Part shown: positions 6,912-13,593 of the stretch, in pieces | Position numbering within the stretch: position 1 is the first letter of the stretch | How the letters are laid out: each line of letters starts with the position of its first letter | NCBI GenBank assembly: GCA_040003255.1 | Contig: JBDUCV010000053.1 | Coordinates: 1-16,969, forward strand | Direction of reading: 5' to 3' | From: JBDUCV01 sp040003255 | GTDB lineage: Bacteria; Actinomycetota; Actinomycetes; Mycobacteriales; Jatrophihabitantaceae | DNA length: 16,969 bases | Program-made: the position numbers and the translations under genes | Notes under the pieces: model-generated | Seen by the model: the letters and a program-made list of their open reading frames with translations, nothing else | Told to the model about the DNA's origin: nothing | Database searches by the model: none

Positions 6912-7076
6912 GTGGCCAGCGCAACCGCCCCGGGAGGGAGCCGGCCGTCGTCGACGAGTCGGCGATCGGCCGGCGGCGAGCGTTTCGAGGACTTCGTGTT
7001 GTGCATTTCGGTGCTGCTGTTCATCCTGCTCGGAACTGGGATCGGCATCCTGTCACTACAGGCGTCGGTGCGCTGA
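6912..7076 (+). CDS. Small single-pass membrane protein (54 aa), unknown function
   Basis: A frame from GTG 6912-6914 to TGA 7074-7076 encodes 54 aa. Residues 1-26 are Ser/Arg/Gly-rich and polar (SRPSSTSRRSAGGERFEDF at 10-28), and about 28-49 is a strongly hydrophobic helix (VLCISVLLFILLGTGIGIL) followed by a short QASVR tail. An in-frame TAA at 6900 limits the start; GGGGAG at 6894-6899 is a plausible but rather distant binding site. The clean polar-then-membrane layout and third-position GC content favour a real gene over chance. It converges on the GH15 gene with 20 bp between stops. Many actinobacteria have such tiny membrane proteins; no family was recognised. Confidence 0.6.
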   Translation: MASATAPGGSRPSSTSRRSAGGERFEDFVLCISVLLFILLGTGIGILSLQASVR

Positions 7077-7096
7077 CCGCACGAGCGCAGTAAGCC

Positions 7097-9043
7097 TCAG
7101 TCGGCGGCGCGCGGGTGAACTACGTCGTCGGAGGCTTCGTCGAGGCGTTCGGCCGAGATCACGTGCATTACCGCGTTGATCAAGGCTAGGTGGGTGAACG
7201 CCTGCGGGAAGTTGCCGAGGTGCTCACCGGTTCTCGGGTCGATCTCTTCGGCATAGAGTTCGAGCGGCCCAGCGAAGCTGAGTAGCCGCCCGCAGAGTTG
7301 CCGTGCCCGGTGGAATTCGCCGATCTCGCACAACGCCGAGACGAGCCAGAACGAGCAGATGGTGAACGTCCCCTCTTGGCCGGCGAACCCGTCGTCGGTT
7401 TCCTCAACCCGATAACGCAACACGAAGCCATCGACGGTCAGCTCGTCGGCGATGGCCAGCACAGTGGCCCGGATGCGCGGGTCGTCGGCTGGCAAGAAGC
7501 GCAGCAGCGGTGCGAGCAGCAGGGACGCGTCCAGCGCCGTCGTCTCGTAATGCTGGGTCAGCACGCCACGCTCATCGACGCCATGCGTGAGGATGTCGTC
7601 CTTGATCTCGTCGGCGGCCAACCGCCACTCGGTGGCGGCGTCGTCCTGGCCGATAATTGCCGCCAGCCGGGCGCCGCGATCGACAGCCACCCAACACATG
7701 ATCTTGGACGAGGTAAAGTGTTTGAGCTCGCCGCGCACTTCCCAGATGCCGGCATCCGGCTCGCGCCATTGCTTGAGGGCCGCCTGAACCTGACGGCCCA
7801 GGATCGGCCAGATGCGTCCGTCGACATGTTCGTTGACCTTGATGTGTAAGTACACCGAGTCGAGCAATGCCCCCCATACATCGTGCTGTTGCTGGGCGTA
7901 CGCGGCATTGCCGATGCGCACCGGGCGTGAGTCGGCGTAGCCGGGCAGATGCTCAAGGATGTGCTCGGCTAGGTCGCGCTCACCCCCAACGCCGTACATG
8001 ATCTGCAGGTCGTCGTCCTGGCTGGCGATATCTCCGATGAAGGAAAAGAAGTCCACTGCCTCCCAGTCGAAGCCGAGGGAGTACAAGCCCCATAACGCAA
8101 ACGTCGAGTCGCGAATCCAGCTGTAGCGGTAGTCGTAGTTGCGTTCGCCGCCCAGCGTTTCGGGCAGCGAGGTGCTCGCAGCGGCAATGATGGCGCCCGT
8201 CGGCGCGTAGGTGAGGCCCTTGAGCGTCAGCGCGCTGCGCTGCAGGTAACTACGCCACGGATGGTCGGGGAACTGACCTCGGGCCAACCAGTGCTGCCAG
8301 TGATGGGCCGTCCAGACCAGCCGTGCGTACGCGTCGTCGTAGTGCAGCGGAGGTTCCTTGCTACCCCAGGAGAGCGCGAGGAAACGGACGTCGCCTTCCT
8401 TCAGCAAGGTGCGGGCGGCGGCGCGCCCCCCCTCGAAACCGAGACGCAGGTCGGTGGTCAGCGTGAGGGCCAGTTCGCCGCCGTCGGCCCGGGCGACGCC
8501 CTGGTGGTATACGTGCTCGGTGTAGTCCCAACGCGCGAATTGGCGGCCGTAGTCGAAGACCGGCTCGCATTCGACGACCGTTTGCACCTCGCCAGAGACA
8601 CAGCGGATGGTGCGCAGCAGCACGTGCTCCGCGTCGTAGTCGGTCGGCGTCCGGCGGTGCGTGTGCGAGAGCTCGGTGTCGTGGCGCCAAGGTCCGATGA
8701 TCAGCACGTCGCGCACGATGATCCAGCCACTGGCGGTGCCCCAGCTGGTCTCGAGGATCATGGTTCCGGGCAGATAGCGGCGGGCGGCCGGCACAGACAC
8801 GTCCGAGGGCGCGACGCTGAAGCTGCCGGCGTGCCGGCCGAGGATCGCGCCGAACACGCTGGGGGAGTCCAGCCGTGGCAAGCACATCCAGTCGATCGAC
8901 CCGTTCGGTGCCACGAGCGCGGAAGCCTCGCCATCGGAGAGGAACCCGTAGTCGCCGATCGGCACGCGCGTCGGTGCGGCGTTCAGCGGGCGAGCATGTG
9001 CGGCCGCCGCCGTGTGTCCGTCCACCAATGCAGCATCCTTCAC
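7097..9043 (-). CDS. Glycoside hydrolase family 15 protein (glucoamylase/trehalase-like)
   Basis: GH15 enzymes are inverting alpha-glucosidases: glucoamylase, glucodextranase, or the trehalases of mycobacteria and archaea. The 648-aa protein has an N-terminal beta-sandwich part (about 25-255; IGDYGFLSDGEASALVAPNG, SIDWMCLPRLDSPSVFG) and an (alpha/alpha)6 barrel from about 260. Barrel motifs are RNYDYRYSWIRDSTF (301-315), the catalytic acid E435 in IWEVRG, and the general base E599 or E600 in YAEEIDPRTGEHLGNFPQAF. Domain layout and length match the cytoplasmic mycobacterial trehalase-type members better than secreted glucoamylases, and no signal peptide is seen. The start is GTG 9041-9043 with GGAG 8 nt upstream. 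It is the last gene of a four-gene same-strand run. Trehalose as substrate is inference. Confidence 0.9.
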   Translation of the reverse strand: MKDAALVDGHTAAAAHARPLNAAPTRVPIGDYGFLSDGEASALVAPNGSIDWMCLPRLDSPSVFGAILGRHAGSFSVAPSDVSVPAARRYLPGTMILETSWGTASGWIIVRDVLIIGPWRHDTELSHTHRRTPTDYDAEHVLLRTIRCVSGEVQTVVECEPVFDYGRQFARWDYTEHVYHQGVARADGGELALTLTTDLRLGFEGGRAAARTLLKEGDVRFLALSWGSKEPPLHYDDAYARLVWTAHHWQHWLARGQFPDHPWRSYLQRSALTLKGLTYAPTGAIIAAASTSLPETLGGERNYDYRYSWIRDSTFALWGLYSLGFDWEAVDFFSFIGDIASQDDDLQIMYGVGGERDLAEHILEHLPGYADSRPVRIGNAAYAQQQHDVWGALLDSVYLHIKVNEHVDGRIWPILGRQVQAALKQWREPDAGIWEVRGELKHFTSSKIMCWVAVDRGARLAAIIGQDDAATEWRLAADEIKDDILTHGVDERGVLTQHYETTALDASLLLAPLLRFLPADDPRIRATVLAIADELTVDGFVLRYRVEETDDGFAGQEGTFTICSFWLVSALCEIGEFHRARQLCGRLLSFAGPLELYAEEIDPRTGEHLGNFPQAFTHLALINAVMHVISAERLDEASDDVVHPRAAD

Positions 9044-9075
9044 AAGTCAGGCTCCGACAAGCACCGACACCCGGG

Positions 9076-9921
9076 TCACATCGCGGCGACTAGCTCGTCC
9101 TCACGCACCGGGGCACCTGCCGAGCGGCCAGTACGCATCTGGACGACGACCCGTCGACCGCCGGCCTGCGCCGATAGCGCAGCGAGGAGCACTGCCACCG
9201 CGACGAGTCCGTCGAGCCAGAAATGGTTCGCGGTGGCCGACACCACGAACGCAGTGAAGATCGGGTGCGCGAGCACTAGCCAGCGCCATCGACTGGGGCT
9301 GATCGTGATCGCGGCCAGCGCCACGAGCACCGCCCAGCCGACGTGGACCGAGGGCATCGCCGAGAGTTGGTCGGCCCCGATGGCGCCGAACGCCGCGTAG
9401 ACCGACTGGCCGTACTGCTCCGCGGTGTCGACGAACCCGAAAGCCGGCAGCAGTCGGGGCGGCGCGACAGGTAGCAACTGGATCACGAAGCAGGCCGCGG
9501 TCAGCCCCACGACGGTCGTGCGAACTTGTCCGTAGCGATCACGGTGTCGAGCGAACAGCCAGATCAACAGCGCGAACAGCGAGGGGAAGTGCATCGTCGC
9601 GTAGTACAGGTTGCACGCTTGGGTGAGCAGCGGGTGCGGCGCGATCAGATGCTGGACGTCGAGCTCGCTTGGCAGGTGCCAGTCCCGTTCGGTGCGCAAG
9701 ATCCAGCGTGCACGGGCGAACGCGCCCTCGGTGCCCACCACCGCCAGGGTTCCCGCCAGCTGCCACAGTCCGTAGAGCCCGGCGAGCAGGCCGGACTCAC
9801 GCAGAAACGGCCCGAGCACACGCAGCCGTGCCGTATTGGCGAACTGGAGAGCCACGCTGGACGCGAGTAGCACCATGGCAAGGGTCTCTGCCTGCCGCCA
9901 GCTCAGCGCAACGGTGTGCAC
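9076..9921 (-). CDS. PAP2_3/Aur1-like membrane phosphatase or phosphotransferase
   Basis: The 281-aa multi-pass membrane protein carries the PAP2_3 (inositol-phosphotransferase, Aur1/Ipt1-like) signature: APPRLLP at 153-159, the catalytic MPSVH at 189-193 and NHFWLDG with H233 and D237. About six hydrophobic segments are seen (13-28, 48-63, 107-124, 135-150, 194-208, 214-230, 237-250). Such proteins transfer or remove phosphate groups of lipid or polyol substrates at the membrane; in actinobacteria the substrate is usually unknown. The GTG start at 9919-9921 lacks a clear binding site, and ATG at residue 16 is an alternative. It lies 51 bp after the VOC gene and 32 bp before the GH15 gene on the same strand, so a shared transcript is likely. 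Confidence 0.82.
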   Translation of the reverse strand: MHTVALSWRQAETLAMVLLASSVALQFANTARLRVLGPFLRESGLLAGLYGLWQLAGTLAVVGTEGAFARARWILRTERDWHLPSELDVQHLIAPHPLLTQACNLYYATMHFPSLFALLIWLFARHRDRYGQVRTTVVGLTAACFVIQLLPVAPPRLLPAFGFVDTAEQYGQSVYAAFGAIGADQLSAMPSVHVGWAVLVALAAITISPSRWRWLVLAHPIFTAFVVSATANHFWLDGLVAVAVLLAALSAQAGGRRVVVQMRTGRSAGAPVREDELVAAM

Positions 9922-9972
9922 GAGTGATCACTATGCCTCGGCTCGACGGCACGGCGGAACCCGAGAGGCGGG

Positions 9973-10614
9973 TCAGTCGATGCGGACCGGACCCGCTGCG
10001 GTGGTGAACGTGGCGGCGCGCATCCCGGTGCCTTCGTCGCCGGGTTGCAGCCATTGCACCCGCACCCCGTCCAGCAGATGCAATGTCGAAACACCTAGGT
10101 ACTGCTCGACGGCGTGCTCGGCGCCGGCGATCTCCAGCTCGGTCAACGCGACGGTGCCCGCGCCCACGGACGGATGATGCCCGGCATCGGTAAGCCACTG
10201 GATGAAGAACGGGCGCTGCGGGTCCTCGGCCAAATCCGCCAGTCCGACCTGGCGCCACAGCAGGTCGAACCCGTCCGGGCGACGGCGATGTCCGTCGACT
10301 GACGAACGACCGAGGCGGGACTCGACGACGGCAATGTCGTCGACGCCGATCACCCAGCCGAGCCACCCGCCGCCCGCCTCGGCGCGCGCCTTGACCGCCC
10401 GGCCGAACGGCGCCGTATCGGCGGCCGGGTGGTCGAGTGCCTCGACGACCTCGACGTAGCAACCGCCGGCCATTGGCAGGACGAAGTTGCGGGTGCCGAA
10501 TCCGGGATGCAGACCACCGTCGGTGAATCCAGCGCCCAGCCGCGAGCCGAGCCGCTGAACACAAGACGCGAGCCCTTCGGCTCCTGCCGCATAGGAAAGG
10601 TGGTCGAGTCGCAT
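9973..10614 (-). CDS. VOC / glyoxalase-like domain protein
   Basis: The 213-aa product begins MRLDHLSYAAGAEGLASCVQ and continues with GLHPGFGTRNFVLPM, the layout of the glyoxalase-like domain family of the vicinal oxygen chelate superfamily (a His near the N-terminus, here H5, a G-HPGFGTRN loop, then a YVEVVE strand at 53-58 with a potential metal-binding Glu). Two paired beta-alpha-beta-beta-beta modules can be made out (about 1-100 and 105-205). Members are metal-dependent isomerases, lyases or dioxygenases, but many are uncharacterised and no substrate can be assigned. The start is ATG at 10612-10614 with GAGG 13 nt upstream, a weak placement. It is the second gene of the NUDIX-VOC-PAP2-GH15 run. 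Confidence 0.8.
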   Translation of the reverse strand: MRLDHLSYAAGAEGLASCVQRLGSRLGAGFTDGGLHPGFGTRNFVLPMAGGCYVEVVEALDHPAADTAPFGRAVKARAEAGGGWLGWVIGVDDIAVVESRLGRSSVDGHRRRPDGFDLLWRQVGLADLAEDPQRPFFIQWLTDAGHHPSVGAGTVALTELEIAGAEHAVEQYLGVSTLHLLDGVRVQWLQPGDEGTGMRAATFTTAAGPVRID

Positions 10615-10684
10615 GCCGACATCGTGACGCCCGCCTCACGGACGGTCCATCTCGGGGCGACCGCGCGGCGGAGAACGAGCAGTG

Positions 10685-11512
10685 CTACAAGGGGCTACGT
10701 GCACGGAGCACCGAGAGCAGCCAACTGGGTTCGGCGCGGATCGTGGCCGGCGCGGGGGGATGCGGTTCTGCGGTGACGACGACGGTCTGCGCACCGATGC
10801 TCACCGCGGCGTTCTGCGCCTGACGGACGGTCGCGCCCTCGGTGAGGCTGTCGATGGAGGCGGTCCACCAGCCCGCCGCGTCGGCGCCTGGCGCGAGAGC
10901 GGTGGTCACGATGATTCGGGGGAGCAGCCTGGACAGTGACCCCGCGTCGACGCCTGGCGGCAGGTCGCGGGCGGCGATGCCGTCGCGGGCAAGTGCGGTG
11001 ATGCCGCTGCGTACGGCCGCGGCCGCACGTTGGCCTGCGCCGACGTCTGCCAGTACCAGCACGAGCGGGCGCGGCGGCGTCCGAAGACTGGGCCAACTGG
11101 CCGCGAATCCTTGGTGCAGCGGCAGCCCGGCGATCTGCTCGTCCGGCCACCAACGCACGTCCGTGCTCTCCGGGTTGGCCGGGTGGGGGCGGATCTGGGT
11201 ACGCGGACCGGCGACCACGGTGGTGTAGGACCATCCGCCGTGGTCGTCGATCCAGTAACCCACCGGGGCGATGGATGGCTCCAGGATCGCTGCTTCCTCG
11301 CGCGCCTCGCGCAAAGCACTCGTGACGGGGTCTTCGTGACTGTCGCGCGCGCCCCCTGGCAGCCCCCAGGTCCCACCCTCGTGCGTCCACGGCGCCCGGT
11401 GCTGCAGCACCGAGCGCTGCCCGTCATTGACTAGCAGGCCGGCGGCGCCGAAGCGTCCCCAATGCCGGTGTCCCAGCGAGCAGCGGACCCAGCCATCGCC
11501 GTCACCGCTCAT
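10685..11512 (-). CDS. NUDIX hydrolase with C-terminal extension
   Basis: The 275-aa product starts with a NUDIX domain (about 15-145) that hydrolyses nucleoside diphosphates linked to another moiety. The Nudix box spans 54-76: G54, E60, then REAREEAAI with R68, E69, E72 and E73. The usual Gly near its end is Ala (A75), a tolerated change. The leading CSLGHRHWGRFGAAGLLV (11-28) is typical of an actinobacterial NUDIX group. Residues about 148-275 form a second Ala-rich alpha/beta-like part (LVLVLADVGAG, RIIVTTALAPGADAAGW, AQTVVVTAEPHPP) with alternating strands and helices but no motif I recognise. The ATG at 11510-11512 has AGGA 7 nt upstream. It is the first gene of the minus-strand run and is divergent from the gene at 11730. 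Confidence 0.88.
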   Translation of the reverse strand: MSGDGDGWVRCSLGHRHWGRFGAAGLLVNDGQRSVLQHRAPWTHEGGTWGLPGGARDSHEDPVTSALREAREEAAILEPSIAPVGYWIDDHGGWSYTTVVAGPRTQIRPHPANPESTDVRWWPDEQIAGLPLHQGFAASWPSLRTPPRPLVLVLADVGAGQRAAAAVRSGITALARDGIAARDLPPGVDAGSLSRLLPRIIVTTALAPGADAAGWWTASIDSLTEGATVRQAQNAAVSIGAQTVVVTAEPHPPAPATIRAEPSWLLSVLRARSPL

Positions 11513-11552
11513 GAGCCGTTCCTAGCGGGTCGCGGTCGGAGAATGGAAATTA

Positions 11553-11637
11553 GACGTCGGTCCGCCAGGTCGCCTCTCGGCGAAAGGCCGCTCGTGGCGG
11601 CGAATGTGGGACCGGGGGCCATGAACGGACCGACGTC
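11553..11637. repeat. 12-bp perfect inverted repeat enclosing two hairpins, possible structured leader
   Basis: GACGTCGGTCCG (11553-11564) and CGGACCGACGTC (11626-11637) are perfectly complementary over 12 bp. The 61-nt interior holds two further perfect hairpins: TCGCC-TCTC-GGCGA (11570-11583) and GCCGC-TCGTG-GCGGC (11587-11601). Read on the minus strand, the first has a GAGA (GNRA) tetraloop, and the element would lie in the leader of the NUDIX gene, ending 40 nt before its ATG. It may instead be an operator for the divergent promoters. No known RNA family was recognised. Confidence 0.5.
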
Positions 11638-11729
11638 GCGTTCCACCGTACCTGTTTAGCGAGGCGATCGGACCCGCCCGTAGCCTGAATGAGAGCAGCC
11701 CGTGTAGCGCCGACCTTCGCGGAGGTGAG

Positions 11730-12374
11730 ATGCCCGACCAGCAGGATCGATCAGGACGGCCGCACCGACCGGTGCCGCATGCCGACCTCACCGACCTCAT
11801 CGACGCCGCCCGCCAATCGGACGACCCCGGCCCCGAGGCCCGCGCCGAGGTGGCCGCGGCGACGGCCGCAGTCGTGCTGGCCGCCGGACGCAAACCGGAA
11901 TCCGCCGAGCGTGCCACTGTGGCGCGCCTGGTCGCGCTAGCCGACACGCTCGGCCTGGACACGCTGGCCGCATTGTGGCGCGACGCCGACCCGGTGAGCC
12001 TGCCCGGAGCCCTGTGGGCGCTCTACTTGCTGCGGCAATGGTGTCGTATGCACGCCGACGACGTGACCAGACTTTGGCGGGCCGGTAGCCCGTACGCCCA
12101 GCCCGACGCGGTGGTGGCGGGCGTCGGCGAGTTCGCCGATGCAGGGGCGATGCGTCGTTTCGGCGACGACCTGTTGTCCGGCGCGTACCGCGGAGACTTC
12201 GATGTGGCGCTGGAGCGAGCGTCCGCCTTTTTCCGGGTCATCGCCTCCGGACGACGTGATCAGTTGCGCCTCGACGACCCGCCTGCCGAGCGTGACCGGG
12301 CCGACCACAACGATCGCGCGGCCGCCGATCTCGCCGAGGCCGCGACACGCTGGCGCAAAGGAACCCTGCAATGA
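11730..12374 (+). CDS. Conserved-looking hypothetical protein, unknown function
   Basis: The 214-aa product is soluble, Ala/Asp/Arg-rich and predicted largely helical, with no signal peptide or membrane segment. Notable stretches are ADLTDLIDAARQSDDPGP (18-35), a hydrophobic helical core around ALWALYLLRQWCRMHADDVTR (93-113) and GAYRGDFDVALERASAFFRV (151-170). The tail is charged. I do not recognise the family. The start ATG at 11730 follows GGAGG at 11721-11725, only 4 nt away, which is short but usable. The gene is followed 127 bp later by the DUF4192 gene on the same strand. Strong codon bias and the clear binding site support a real gene. Confidence 0.75.
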   Translation: MPDQQDRSGRPHRPVPHADLTDLIDAARQSDDPGPEARAEVAAATAAVVLAAGRKPESAERATVARLVALADTLGLDTLAALWRDADPVSLPGALWALYLLRQWCRMHADDVTRLWRAGSPYAQPDAVVAGVGEFADAGAMRRFGDDLLSGAYRGDFDVALERASAFFRVIASGRRDQLRLDDPPAERDRADHNDRAAADLAEAATRWRKGTLQ

Positions 12375-12464
12375 ATTGCCCGCCCGGGCAGCTAGTACAC
12401 CACGCCGACCGGACGTCGATCTCAATCCACAACGCGCGGCGTCCTCCACAGATGAGCTGACCCC

Positions 12465-12476
12465 CTGGCCGGCCAG
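12465..12476. repeat. 12-bp perfect palindrome upstream of the DUF4192 gene
   Basis: CTGGCCGGCCAG is a perfect palindrome located 25 bp before the DUF4192 start codon. It may be an operator or a chance GC-rich palindrome. The rest of the 127-bp spacer shows no clear promoter. Confidence 0.25.
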
Positions 12477-12501
12477 CGCGTGCTCTTCGAGACTCGCCTT
12501 C

Positions 12502-13557
12502 ATGACCGATCCCGGTACCGAGCCGATTGCCGACCTTCCGAAGCAAATATTTCGTGTCCGGGCGCCCGCTGACCTGATCGAGGCGGTTCCGTACCTGCTC
12601 GGGTTCCATCCGCGTCAGAGTCTGGTGGTCGTCGGCTTGGACGACAAACGCGTCGTGGTGACGGCCCGCTCTGACCTCTCTGCGATCGACACCGACCCTT
12701 CGGCGTTGCCGGCCACGGTCCGCGCGGTGGCCCACGGTGGAGCAACGAGTGTCGTCGGCGTGATCTACGAGGACGACGACGTCCGGCACGGTTCCGATTC
12801 GCTGCCGCGACGTGCCATGGTCGCCGAACTGCGGGAGTTGGCCGAAAAGGTGGGCGCGGACCTCGTCGACGCGCTCCTGGTCAGCTCGGGGCGCTGGTGG
12901 TCCTACGTCTGTGCCGACGAACGGTGCTGCCCCGCGAAGGGCCGACCGCTGGCCGGAAAGGCATCCCTTGCCGCCGCCACCGCGACCTATGCCGGTCTGG
13001 TGGCCCTGCCAGATCGTGCCGACCTCGCCGCTCAGTTGGCCTCGGACGATGACGAGGCTCGCTGGGCGATGCTGCCGGAACTGGACGCCGCCGAAGATCG
13101 TGCGGTGCAGGCCGTTCTCTACGGGCATGGCGCGCGCCACGAGCGTTCGCTCAAGCGGGCCATCTTCGCCGCCGCACGAGAGGTCGACTCGACGCTGTTC
13201 CTGGCGCCCGGCGCTGGCCGGATATCCGACCCGGACGTTGCTCGGTACGCCACCGGCCTCGCCGAGACGGCGATTCGTGACGCAGTGTGGCTCGCGATCG
13301 ACCAGGGCCGGCTGAACGGTCGACCTCTATGGCGGGACCTCGCCCGTCGGGTTCCACCCCCGTACGACGCCCCGCCGCTGTTCCTGTTCGGCTGGGCGGA
13401 GTGGCGCAGCGGCAATGGTCCGCTGGCCGGGATGGCCGCCGAGCGTGCGCTGGCGAGCGACCCGACCTACACCGCGGCGGATCTGCTGCTCGGCGCCTTG
13501 ACGCATGGGCTCGATCCGCGCCGAACCCCCCGGCTGCGGATGCCTAAATCGGCGTGA
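12502..13557 (+). CDS. DUF4192 domain-containing protein
   Basis: The 351-aa product matches the actinobacterial DUF4192 family over its full length: DLPKQIFRVRAPADLIEAVP (11-30), then YLLGFHPRQSLVVVGLDD (31-48), and GRWWSYVCADERCCPAKGRP (130-149) with three cysteines (C137, C142, C143), followed by a helical part and a C-terminal stretch with FLFGWAEWRSGNGPLAGMAAERAL, LASDPTYTAADLLL that resembles a TPR-like repeat. Function is unknown; the family is widespread in actinobacteria and has no known enzyme activity. ATG 12502 is chosen because the family-like sequence begins right after it; the binding site is weak. It converges with gltD, 36 bp between stops. Confidence 0.92.
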   Translation: MTDPGTEPIADLPKQIFRVRAPADLIEAVPYLLGFHPRQSLVVVGLDDKRVVVTARSDLSAIDTDPSALPATVRAVAHGGATSVVGVIYEDDDVRHGSDSLPRRAMVAELRELAEKVGADLVDALLVSSGRWWSYVCADERCCPAKGRPLAGKASLAAATATYAGLVALPDRADLAAQLASDDDEARWAMLPELDAAEDRAVQAVLYGHGARHERSLKRAIFAAAREVDSTLFLAPGAGRISDPDVARYATGLAETAIRDAVWLAIDQGRLNGRPLWRDLARRVPPPYDAPPLFLFGWAEWRSGNGPLAGMAAERALASDPTYTAADLLLGALTHGLDPRRTPRLRMPKSA

Positions 13558-13593
13558 TGCGAGGTAGGGGCCGACCGTCCATCGCTGCGGCCA

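Noticed and set aside
8261..9400. Long open frame (379 codons) on the plus strand opposite the GH15 and PAP2 genes
   Set aside because: It is antisense to two genes with clear family motifs; high GC content removes stops from the opposite strand and the encoded protein shows no domain.
11553..11637. tRNA-like or SRP-RNA-like cloverleaf
   Set aside because: No CCA-type acceptor, anticodon arm, T-loop GTTCRA motif or SRP tetraloop signature is present; only stems of a different layout are seen.
12238..13140. Open frame of 300 codons on the minus strand opposite the DUF4192 gene
   Set aside because: It lies opposite the conserved DUF4192 motifs and has no recognisable domain or binding site.
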